From NCBI RefSeq assembly GCF_002775205.1, contig NC_036450.1:21788288-21852287 (forward strand): DNA of 64,000 nt, read 5' to 3'. The first letter of the stretch is position 1. Each line of letters opens with the position of its first letter. This document shows positions 23,557 through 35,900 of the stretch, in pieces. The notes beneath the pieces were generated by a model that searched no databases, was not told the origin of the DNA, and saw nothing but the letters and a program-made list of their open reading frames with translations. The position numbers were made by a program, and so were the translations under genes. The DNA comes from Xiphophorus maculatus. Its lineage: Eukaryota; Chordata; Actinopteri; Cyprinodontiformes; Poeciliidae.

Positions 23557-24870
23557 GTGAGTATCTTTTGATCTACGACATCGTAAGAGAAGTGCAAAAT
23601 ATTTTTAGATGCGAGCAATGTAACCATCAAACCTTTAAAGTGGCTCTGGACACGGTTCCTAATTTACTTTTCCTCATATTTAAATTTGACAGCTTTGACA
23701 GTGTCTCTCACACAGCCACAAATACACGTACAAAATGTGCTCCGCATGTGTAAATCACTTTTAGGTCACATTAATAAATCTATGTCATCCATGTCAAAGA
23801 CTAAAAGAACACTGTCAATAGTGAAGTCAAATGAAAATTATGTTTGGTTTTCAAAACCTTTTACTGACATATATCTGAGCACTCTGGTGTGCATTTATTT
23901 ACATTCAGCCCCCTTTAGTCTGATTCTACAAAATAAAATCAAGTGCAGCCAACTACGTTCAGAAGTTACCTAACTAGTAAAAAGAGTCTATGTTTTAGAT
24001 TCATAATGTATGATTCTGTTATAATAGGAAAAAGGAAAATGTTTAGATAAAATAATAACAGAATTCAGAAAATACACACCCATGGTTGTTAACCTATCAC
24101 ACAAAATCTATTAAAATACGTTGAAATTTTTTGTTTACAAATGGCAAAATGTGAAAAGGCTCAAGGTCATTCATGATCCTTTCATATATATTGAACTACT
24201 GTCATCTTGTGGCTGATTGTGAATTAACATGAACAATATATTGGGAACCTATGGTGAGAATAGGTAGCTAAGAACATGTTAATAGCTTTAATTATATTCT
24301 GTTTATTTGTTTGGGTACAAACAAATGCTTGACTAGTTTGTTTTGATAAGCTTTTTTAATAGAGCTGCAATGTAAGATAGGAATATACTGTAAGTGCAAG
24401 GTTTAAACATCTGCCCCACTAATTTTTCTTTCCAAACTGACTTTTGAAGCTATTTGAGATGATTTCCCTACGATTAAGTTTGGTTTAGCTCATTTCAGAC
24501 AAAATATTATAAAAGAAAACATCGGAATCACAGTTTTTTTTTATTGGCAATGAAACAATCAAGAATTATATTATGAAATAGTAATGGCCAAACCTCATAT
24601 TTTACAGTGATGTATATTGCTACAACAAACTTAGCATAATGTATACATCTCAAATCTTTATAATATCCCCCTCCTCCCTATATTCACTATATGAATTAGC
24701 AGAACGTTCTTATTGTCCACACATTGATTATTATTTTTTAATCATTATTCCTTTTTGTCATATTTTACTCAGGAAACGCTTAGAACTCCTAAAACAGCTT
24801 TAAAGACGTGTTCAAAACACTTCAGAAAAACAAGCTCGTGGTTTCTCTCATATTGCTTCAGCCAAACGGT

Positions 24871-25064
24871 TGTATCGCGAGACTACGTTTCCCACAAATC
24901 TTTTCACTGAGAGAATTTACGTCATAAAAAAAAAAAAAAAAAAAAAAACATGGCGGACAAGTAACCGCACGGGATCCGCTAACCGTTTCTTTTCTTCGAT
25001 ACATTGCGGCTAGCTTATTCAAGAAAACGGGATACTGTGGAACAACGTTGCTACGAAAATGTCG
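24871..25064 (+). promoter_or_regulatory. bdp1: bdp1 promoter and 5' UTR exon
   Basis: It contains a CGCGAGACTACGTTTCCCAC block (24877-24896), resembling the ACTACAnnTCCC element of housekeeping promoters. A CRE-like TTACGTCA follows (24917-24924), then an A tract (about 24925-24948) and ATGGCGGAC (24950-24958), the YY1-type motif often at +1 of such promoters. The last also opens a four-codon upstream ORF (ATG to TAA at 24962-24964). The exon ends ATGTCG|GTGAGA at 25064. The pattern fits a TATA-less ubiquitously active gene. Confidence 0.65.
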
Positions 25065-25779
25065 GTGAGATTATTACGGTCGTAATAATAATAATAATAA
25101 TAATTATCACACTACTGTGATAGCATGAAGCTATATCCCAGACAGGCTGCCACACTGAAGCATTGTTATGGGGTGTTAACGCTGCCTTGTGCACTTTTCT
25201 ACTTGCCATGAAAAAGTGCGCTTTATTTGGCGCGTTAAAGAAGAGTCGTTTTTGCACAAAGGTGTGGTCGCTCAATTATTTAGCGGACTTATGTTGACAT
25301 TAACCCTAAACGCTGTCCAATGTGGCCGCGACAGTTAACAGAACAGCTGAGACTTAGCCGGGAAGAGCAGTAGATTATAGTCAAAACATTCTTAGTTTTG
25401 GTGCGGAAGTTGGACAAGTTTTGATTATTTGTTGCAATAAAAATAGTGTTTTATTGCCGTAAGCTGACTGTACAAAATATGTCTTACGAAGCTCTGCTCT
25501 TCCTGTTTTAACTGTTTCTTGGTTTCCGGGCAACAGATGTAGCGAAACTTTTAAATAATCAAACTAAATTGCGCTCACTTTTCAAAACAAATAAATCTTT
25601 TACACATAACCTTGCAAACGTATTCATAGCCGTTTGATTTCACCTTTTATTTAATTACAGCCATAGCCTTTTATTAGTAGTAGATCAACAATAAAAAAAA
25701 AGTTGTGCATAAATGTTAAGTCAAAGGAAAAACAATTAATTGCTATGAAAATTGATTGCTTTTAGACTGTAATTTTTGC

Positions 25780-26490
25780 CAATTCCTTTCTGCAAAATTA
25801 CATAGCATTTCAGTGTAAGTGGGTAGTCTGCCTATGTGAAATAGATTTTGGTCATGCTTTAGAATTTCAGTGGGATTCAAATCCAGACTTTGAGTAGGAC
25901 ACTAGCATGACAAATAACTGAACGAACAGTTTTGTTGATCTGGCTGTATGTTTATTCACCCCCATATTCTCACCAACTCTCAGTAAAGCAGTGAAGAAAA
26001 TCGTCTCCATAGCATGATGCTCCCACCACCATCTTTCACTCAAGGCATGGCCTGTTAAGGAAGATGTGCAATGTTAGTTTACATGGCGTTTATAGACCAC
26101 AAAGCTCAGTTTTGTTGTCATCTGATCAGAACAGCACATCTTGCATATTTATTGGTTCCCCAATAAATATTCCACATGTGTTGTGGAAACTGCAGCACTC
26201 TTTCGTAAATTAAACTAATATTTAATTGATTTATGCAAAGATGTGCTGTGAATTGAAACGGTTGCTTTAAGGTTTGATTTATCAGTATCAAATGAAAGCA
26301 GTTTTTCTTTAGATTTTTATTTCTTAAATATTTTTGAAAACCGTATAAGCTGTTCTTTCCACTTCACAATTATGTGCTACATTGTGTTGACTCCATTGCA
26401 TAAATTCCCAATAAAATGCACTGAAGGTTTGTGATGTAATATGACAGAATGGGGGAAAATGTTCAAGGGGATATGAATATTTTTTCAAGG
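25780..26490 (-). mobile_element. Tc1-like element relic in bdp1 first intron
   Basis: Several landmarks of a widespread fish Tc1-like repeat are in order: TCCCACCACCATC (26020s), GTCATCTGATCAGAACAGCA, and near 26365 TTCCACTTCACAATTATGTG and CCCAATAAAATGCA. It ends near TTCAAGGGGATATGAATA. The transposase would be on the minus strand but is not open. Terminal inverted repeats are not evident. Confidence 0.75.
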
Positions 26491-26986
26491 CAATCTATGT
26501 ACTTATGAATCCCTTCTTTATGTTACTTGATGATTATTATAGCTAGTCAATAATAAAAGTGTATGATCTTGTGGATGTTTGATTGAAATTACAATGATAA
26601 AAGGGTGAAAAGACAAAGAATAGCACGATAAACTACTTTATCACAGCTGTAGCTGAGAGTATGTGAGGATGTAGTGCTTATTAACTGATCCCGATTTTAT
26701 TTTGTCATCAGGTTGGGAGAACTGATGAACATGTAACTCTGGACTTGGAATTTCCTAGCTAAGGATGTCGCTTTGTGGTAGGATATACATGTGATTCATT
26801 AAATATAAAATTGTAAATTGTGGTTGAGTGAATATATTTGAAATATGTAATCTAAGCAAATTCCTCTTTAAATGTCTGTCTTAAAGACGTTCAAAGTAGT
26901 TGTTAAATAATGACTTGCTATCTCTGGATAAGTTGGTCTTGCACGTTTAACTGCGCTGCTTCTTAATCTCTGGTCTTCAGGTTAAA

Positions 26987-29900
26987 ATGTTTCGTCGGTC
27001 GAGATTCAGTGTTCGCCCCAATGTCGGCACGGTCGGGAGAACAGCAGCAGGAACACTTCAAGAACCCCCGGCAGCAAGCCAGGAGACAAGTCAGACCCAA
27101 AAGGAACCAAACGAGAGCAATAATGCATCTCTAGCAAGCAACTCTGACGTGACCCCATCAGAAAATGCTCCCAGTACAGGGTGAGTGGGATAGTCGACTG
27201 AAGCTACTTGAGTAGCCTTAGCTCTTTCTTTTACGTTGAACAGCCAAACTAACTCTTCAAATATTTGTTTAGCGATGGCAATGACCAGAACGGGGACGGC
27301 GCCAGCTCCTCGGCATCAGTCCAGAGACGGAAGCGCTTCTCCATCAAGCCCAAGGTGGCTCCTGGACGGCCTCTGGCCATCTCCCGGACACCAAAATCCC
27401 CCGTCAAAGCAGTCACCGCGCCTTCAGGCGACGGCGTGTGTGGGTCAGACCTAGAAAAGCCGTTGACATCTAGTCAACCGGCGAAAACGGCAGCCCCTCG
27501 AGGACTCCAGTCCCCGAGGCGAAGAAGACTCTCTGAAGATGCAAAGCAGCACAAAATACAACCAAAAGTCGGCCCCGTCTCCTCTGAGAAACCAGGACCT
27601 TCGTCTGATTCTCCGTCTGAGGACTCGCCAAAGCCAACCCATCTGCCGGCAGACCGCAGCAAACAACTGGAAAACACTTCAACCAGTCAGGCCAAGGAAG
27701 TTCATTCAAGAGCACACGACAGAGTGCCGCCTTCTATACCAGATAAGGAAGCTACAGAAATATCAGAGAAAGCAAAGACTCTCATATCATCAAAACATGT
27801 AACTTCAATGACCCCATCAGCGATGTCCCTGAGCAGACTCCTGAATGACCCGTCAGACGTACAGAGGATGTTAAAGGCTCGGAGGCTGAGAGAGCTGCTG
27901 AGACAGGAGCGCTGCAAAGAAACGGTTAGCTCAGGATTATTCATATTCTCAGCATACAAGACATTTACCTTCAGTAAATTTTTCTTATTGCTATCAACAC
28001 CGGCATTACTGGATATAAATAAAATACGGCATAATTTTGTGTTGCAGAATCTCAAAAGAGCTAAAGCACGTCAAAAGGAGTACATTTTAGACCCAACAAA
28101 AATGACCATGAGAGACCTCATCCATTACCTCCCTGAGTCCAATCCCATGAGGTACGTTTCTTGACATTTTCTCCAGGTCAGCATCTCTGAGATGATATTT
28201 CGCGATTGTGAATGAAGCTGCGTTTTTAAAAACTGATTTGTCAATCTTTTCAGATCCAGTTTGGAAGAACACCATGAGGAGAACGAGACGATGATCCCAC
28301 CTTCACCAAGAAGAGAAGAGTGCGTTTGTCTCATTTATACTTGATGGCCTTACCGTGGTTTTATAGATGGAGAACATTCAGCAAAAACGCTGCTTAAGAT
28401 GACTCCATAAATGAGAGCTGCTTACTTAATCTTAATTTGATGTAACTTAGAATACCAATGGCAATATCAGATGTTTGCTTGACTCCTTCAGTCTAGCAAA
28501 CGTCTTAGAGTTTAATTACACTTCTCGTGAAAAATTGAAATGTTAACAAGTGTTAGCTCTTTTGAGATTCAGCTTAATAAAACAATTTAAGTGTTAATTT
28601 ATATTAAAAAAGAGTAAACCATTTAGAGATTTAGAATAGTCCTTTTTGAAGACTAAAATACTTGCTCTTTAGGTTGCTATGGCTTTAGCTGGCCACCAGG
28701 TGTCAGTGTGGTCTGCTAGAATTTGGCTGTATTGTTTTACACTTCAGGCTAACTGCACCTTGATGCCAACAGCAGCGAGACTTTATAGAATTATCAACAC
28801 AAATTTATCTGAAGATGAGCTCTATAGGAAATGACTTTAGGTACAAAATGAATATAACTTGCGTCTAATATCATATTTTTTATGCAAAGCTAGCATGGAA
28901 ATGAAAATGTGAAAGAAATGACTTGTGAGCATACTCTGGTGGTGCTTATTGTGCATGAAATCTGGTAAGTTTGAACTTTGACCGCCTGTAATACCCTTCA
29001 TCCAGAAATGCTCTGAGCGCACCGTCTCAAGTTTGCTTTTCACTTCAAGCTAAATGACACTAAATGAAGGAATATTTTGGATAAGGTTGCACATTTCTGC
29101 CTGAAATCCACATCTGCAGGTCATAGCAGTGGGCTGCACACTGTCTCTTAAATGTTGTTTTATTCCAACGCACATTATGTTTCCCAACTCCTAAAGACCA
29201 ACGGAGCGACCTCCGGTACCTGAGGTCACCCCTGCCAAAGTGAATACCAGAGAAGAAGAGGAGGAGGAGGAGGAGGAGGAAGAAGACGCTGCGGCAGAGG
29301 AAGACCAAGAAGAATCTCTCATGGTTCCTCAGCTCAAAGTAGCAGAAGACGGCTCGCTGATCATTGATGAAGAGAGGTAAGCCGAATTCCTCACAGTGCG
29401 TTATGATCCCTCTTTATTTTGCAATCAAGTGATGTTTGATTGTTTGTTTTTTTTCTTTTGTGATTTATCAAACCTCCTCTCAGCTTAACGGTGGAAGTCC
29501 AGCGAGCCAAAGGGCCGAACCCAGCGTCCGACAGAGACCCCATCTTTGAAAGAGGCTCCACGACAACTTATGCAAGCTTCAGGAAGTCAAATTACTCCAA
29601 ACCCTGGTCGATTGAAGGTTCAACCGACACAGATTGTTGTCTAAATTCTTTTTGCATGGCTGTAATGTGCTTTCCTTCATTTTTGACATATCTCTGTTGT
29701 GTTTGGTTTTCCTCAGAAACTGACATGTTCTACCTGGCAGTCAGCATGGTGGGGACAGACTTCTCCATGATTTGCCAACTGTTTCCACACAGAACTCGAT
29801 CAGAAATAAAAGTGGGATTATTGACTACTTGTAATATGTGTATTTACAAGACATAAAGAGGCAATTCACAGGTGATCTAAATGTACAAACATATATATAT

Positions 29901-32900
29901 TTTTCAGAACAAGTTCAAAAAAGAAGAGCGACAAAACTCCTGGAGGATCGACAAAGCTTTTAGTAAGTGCTTATAGTGACAGTAGGTAAGTCATGATTGG
30001 TGAATGTAATTTAATGGGATGTTTGCTTCTTAGGAGAGAGGCGAAAACTGGATATAGAATACTTTTCTAAGCTGCTGGAGAAAATTATGGAGTTTCAGAG
30101 AGAGAAGAAGAAACTCAAGTCACTCGTTGGGAAGAACAACAAAAGGAAAGCCAGAACGAGGCCAAGGGGTAATATACTCCTCAGACTTTTTAAAGAAGTG
30201 TTTCATAGGTTTGTCTCATTTCTAAATCTTTGCTTTTATTTGCAGGCAAGAAATCGGCAAAGAGTCTGAGTGACATGGAGGAAGAGGAGCAGGAGGAGAA
30301 GGAGGAGGACGACGAAATTCCCGACTTGGAGAAAGAGGAGAAAGAGAACGAGGACCAGTGTAACGAAGGGGAAACTCCTGCTTCTGAGCCGAAGAAAAAA
30401 CGCAAAAGGAAAAACGGGGAGGCCTCGCCTGAGGAAACGAATGAGAAGAAAAACAAAACAGGTCTTAAAAGGAAAAATCTGACTCTTGTTTTTCTATGTT
30501 TGTTCCATTATGACCAATTAATATTAGAGATGGACCAGTCGGAGATTTTGTAGTTGAAAAAGGATTTCACTTCAGAATTAAGAGTATTATAAAAAAGATA
30601 ATATTGTACACTGTTTTTCAAAAGTAAAACCAGCTGGTTTTGGATAACCAGCTGATTTCTTTTTGTTTTTTGCCTGTTCTCTTGTACTCAAAAGGTGTAT
30701 TTAAATGTTCGAAATGTCCCTTTAATGTTTTGATTCTTCTTTTATGTTTTTTCAGGTGACGTACCCGAAGACTCGGAGCCAGCACTTCCTGAGAGCCACA
30801 CCGATTCAGAAATGTAATGCTGCGCAATAGGTTTGAATGTAACACTGTTTGAAAGAAATTGAAATTGAAACTTTTTTGTTTGCTCTAACATTTAGGACTC
30901 CAAACGTAAACACAACGAAGGATCCGGTTATCCATCCAGCCAAGCTCTCACGAGCCAGAGCACCAAAACCACTCCTGCCTTTGGGCCTGACGCGAGGCAA
31001 AAAGGGGAAAAGTGAAGAAACCCAGTCAGATAAAGGGGATAAGAATGCGAGTGAAGAAGAACAGGTTATTAATTTTTATTTTGAGCCATCAAAATGTTCT
31101 TTATGTTGTAATTGTTTTCTTATTTAAAGCCTGTTTATATTTTAGGTGAATAAAAATGAATCAAATGCACGCAAAACCAGTAGGGAAAAGTTTTCTGGAG
31201 ATGACATTTCTTCTGAAGAGGAAGAGGAAACGGTAAAGCATCAAGGACCCACGAGGTAAAGTAATCCATCTTTTGCCAAAATAAATGACAGAGGACCCCA
31301 ACTGATTAATTTCTAATCCCCAAGTTATTTAGAGTACAACTTACTTTTGTCCATTTGATTTGTAGATATGGAAGAATCCCCAAACCCAATCTGGCCTTTG
31401 CTTATCCTAGCAAAGATGAATTACATTCCTCTGAAGCTGAAACTTCTTCAGCCTCAAAGTCCAAAGCCAAAGGTGCTCTGAAAAGAGGCAAATCACTGAA
31501 GCCGCAATCAGACCAAAAACCCAAGAAATCCAAACTGGTTACTCTCAGATCCTCCAAGCCAGACTTCAGCGACGACGAAGACGAAGAAGATGCAGGTTGC
31601 AGCTCCGGTAAAGGCATCATGTCTTCTGGCCTGCACTCGCTGAATGCTGTGATTTCAGAAGTGGATGACCCTATGGCCGAGGTAGGAAGCAGAAAATCCC
31701 CACTTAAACGCCGCCGAGACACATCATTCATTTTCATTTCTCCTCCAAACATTGTTTGTGTTTCAACTATTTTTTCCCCCTCTTTTTTTCATATTTTACT
31801 TTACATATTTTAAACCCTCCACTCTTGGCCCCTCCCCTTCCTATAATTAGCTTGATATTTTGGCCAGTATGCCCGATATGCTGGGCATCTCCCAAGATGC
31901 ACTGTGTCCCGATTCATCTTGCCATCAGACACAGTATGAGACAAGCACTGCAGAAACATGTGATCATCAGTTGGACCTGCTGGTTGTAAGTCACGTACGA
32001 TTAAATCGTGTGTGTTAAATCTTAATCCCCAGTTACACCTCGTGTTGAATTTATTCTTTCTCGAGTCCAACCTTAGATGTTCAGTTTAGATCAAATTTAT
32101 TCCAATGTATTATTTGTTTACGCTTTAAGGTCATGGATTTGCTTTGTTTTTCATGAGTCATTACTGCAGTACTTTAGCTGTTTTGTGAAATACTTTGACC
32201 TGTAACACATTAAGTTTTAAATGATAGAAAAAAAACTGTCTTTGTATTTTGTATTTGTACCACAACATGTATTGAGGTACAAACCCGTACTAAAGAATCA
32301 CAGATTCTTAGTATTTGTGACCCGATACTAAAGAACCCGTACAGATTCTTTAGTACAGGTAATACTTTTAGTCACAAAAACTAAAAGTCCATCACATCTC
32401 AAACAAAACCAGTTTGAACACCTACATTAAAATCTTCACACAGACACATTTAAAAAATGTGTTTTTTTTGCTTAACACAGACACAAGTAAGTGACTTTAA
32501 CTATGCAAAACTGCTTATGCGAGTCACAAATCTTGTTTTACAAGCCATGCTGTCTTTTTATTTTTGTTCACTTGAGTTTTTCACTATTTTTCACGCTGGA
32601 GGTAGATTTGTGTCTTGTGGGTAGTGTGGATACCTGTACAGCAGGGGGCGCTGCCAAACTCAATAAACCAGAAATACTTCATGCAAATTCACTAAAAAAG
32701 ACAAAAGTGTTTTTATGAATGTTTTGAAAATGGCATGAAAATACACAGCTCAAGCAGTGTTTTACATTATAATAACTAATTAAAAGAAAATACTTATGTT
32801 GAGCTAAAATAATAGAGCCAATGCACAAAGAAATAAGGACCTAATTATAATAGACTGGCAATATCCTGTTGTGGTGTTTTGGCGTTCCATAATGTGGTTC

Positions 32901-35900
32901 ATAGAAATAAAACGCAGGGTTGCCCGATGTATCGGCACAAACATCGGTACTTGCTGATGTTTGTCACTTTTTAACATATCGTATTGTCCCATGATTAAAA
33001 CCCCACCAGTATTGACAACCGATATTCATTTCCATCTTGTTGCTATTTTCTTCGGGCGAGTGAGGGGAGGAAGTCGGCCATTTGACAGTGATTGATGATA
33101 TACTATCCGCCATAACAGTAATTCTAAAATCACATCTCAATATCGACCCAAAATTTTTATACAAGTGCATTCCAATTAAAACAGATAGTTTTGACATAAA
33201 TTAAATGTAGTATTGTCTTGAAAGTCAAATAACATGCATATTTCGCAATGTGTTAGATTTATAGCTTACAGTTCCTTGTAGAGGTATTTGCTGCATAACT
33301 GTGAGATGGAGATGGAAATTTGTGCACAGTTTTTAAACATGTTTGTGATTGTAAAGTGACATTCTCAAGAAGATCAAAGAGCATGAGTACATTTGTAAAG
33401 GACTGTGTACTGTTGTAAAGATTATGAAGAAGTGTAACTGGGGCAATTGTGCATGTTTTGTGTGTCTTAAGTATTTCTTTTTTTTCTGTTGACATTTAAA
33501 TCTTTTTGTTTTTCTGTTGCAGGATGTTATCGACATTATTACCTCAGAACAAACAGAATGTATGTTATGAGTTCATTCTTTGAAGCCTCTGGTGAATAGA
33601 AGTGCAGCATGGTTTTAGAGACTCATTTATGCTTTTGTTTGTTGTTTTCTTTAAAACACTCAGTATCTCAGGATGACAGCTATAATGAGGCCGCTCAAAC
33701 CCTCTTGACCATCGGCAAGGTTAGTCACGTCTCTATGTCAACACAGGGAGAAGTGACTACACAAGCCTCCACATCAGGTAGGAGCATCAGAAACCACTAA
33801 ATCCCTCATCTATGTTTGGATTTTGCTTTATTTAAGTTGAGTTAATGTATACAATGTTTAATTTCAGGAATGGCAACGGATGGGGAAAAATCAGACCACT
33901 TGGATGAACAGATTGTGGCTGATGCACAACCGCAAAGTGCTTTGTCTGCTGCATGTTCTCAGACAGGTGGAGACATTTCAGAAACTGTTGCCAGTGTGGA
34001 CTCAGGAAACCTAGAAATGAGGCATAGCGACACATTTCATGTTAAAACCATTGAGCCAACATGTGACGAGCTAAAGACTGCACAGAGCTCAAATGGCAAT
34101 TCTCCGTCAACCAAGGTGGCGCGCTTTTCTAAAGTGAAGCCTAAGCCAAACCTTGGGCGATCTTCAAGGACCGCACCTCCAACAATCCAAATGGAGATTT
34201 CCAAAAAAAAGGAGGCTGAAGAGAGGCACTCGGTTCTTGCTGTTGAAGCATCCCCAAAGAGAGCAGACTCTGATGAAGCATTGTTAGAAGATGGTGATTC
34301 TCCTAAGGATGTTCAGCTAACAGAAGAGAAATCTGGGAGTTCCTCGATCACACAAGGTTGCTCCATGTCTTTATCCCAGGTTGAATGTAGCGGGAATGAG
34401 GTTCCCAGAGGTACAAACTCACCCAATCGTAAAGATGTAAGTGTTGCACCTCATGACAGAACTGTCGAGTCTGATTTAAGCAGCTCTTTGGAATCTAAGT
34501 CAGAACTTACGCATATTGTACCAGAGCCATGCACGCCTTCAGACTCAATCCAAGACAGCAGCAGCAAACATCTTCCTGCTGAAAAAGATTTACCTGAAAA
34601 TCGAAAGAGTATGGGTGTGTCTGCACCTAGAAGGAGTAGGTTGTCAAAAATCAAACCCAACCTTCCGCAAATGTCAAGAACTGCAATGAATAAATCTCAG
34701 ATCAGTAAAGAGACTGTAAAGACAGACCCACTTACTACGTCAAACTCAGAATCCCAAAAGCAAACCATACTGGATGTGGAAACCCAGTCTACCAGTTTCT
34801 TGTCGAGAAATGTTGACGTGTCCCCTCAAGCAGAACGTCAGAATACTCTTAAGGTTCTTTCTAGTCCAGAAACACAAGCTGAATATAAATCAAATGTAGA
34901 ATTAGCTGCGGCCCCAGAACATAGTTGTAGTCCTGCTACTTCAGTCTCTCCTATAGAAAACAAACCAGCTAATAAACAAGAGAGTAGTGTTACATCTGCT
35001 CAGTTGAGAAGGAGCCATTTGCAGAAGGTTAAACCCAAACCAAATCTAACTCAGACTTCAAGAGGTAAGATAACTAAACCTCAAGCCACAGAAGACACAG
35101 CAATGAAAAGTTCTATAGAGTCGACACGGATTCACTCGGAAGACACTGACTGTGCTTCAAGGTTGGACCCAATACTGGCTTCGGACTCCGTTCATGAATC
35201 GACAGCAAAGCAGGTTACAAACAAACCTGCACCTACTGAGGTTGTTATTCATGTTGACAGGGAACATCGTCCAGTTGACCAAGGTCAAAAGCAAACCAGC
35301 ATCGAATCATGTTCGACTTTCAAGTCCACAGATAAAGCTTCGGATTCTCTCGATGAAACGAGTGAAATTAGTTGCAGTAGTGCGATGACATCACATGTTA
35401 GCCGAACAAACTTTGATTCTGACCAAGACCGACGCGGTCAACCTGCTGTGTCTGTAAGACCGGAGGAAGAGTCAGCCGTCTGCAAACCTGACGGGGAAAA
35501 TACAACTTCTGAACAGCCGAGGAGAAATCGAATATCGAAAATCAGACTTAGACCTAACATTTCTCAAGCATCCAGAGCTTCAAAGCTGAAACCTCGAACA
35601 TCAGAAAGCCAGTCAGAGAAGCACGCAAATCCTGAACCGGACCCAGACCCAACATGCGGCCCTTCTTTGGACAAACAAAGTGAAAATAATAATCTTGTGA
35701 TGGAATTAACTCCACCTATTACCTCTCAATCTTTAGAAATGAAAAAGACACTTTCTGAAGCAAAGAAGCAAAACTTTGACGCCAATCCTCAGTCAACATC
35801 CAGTGAAAACCTCATGGGTGCAACATCTTCAACCTTCAGCAATAATAACCCAACAGTTAAAGAACCACAGTTTGGTCAAGGGTCAAACCTGAATTCAGGA

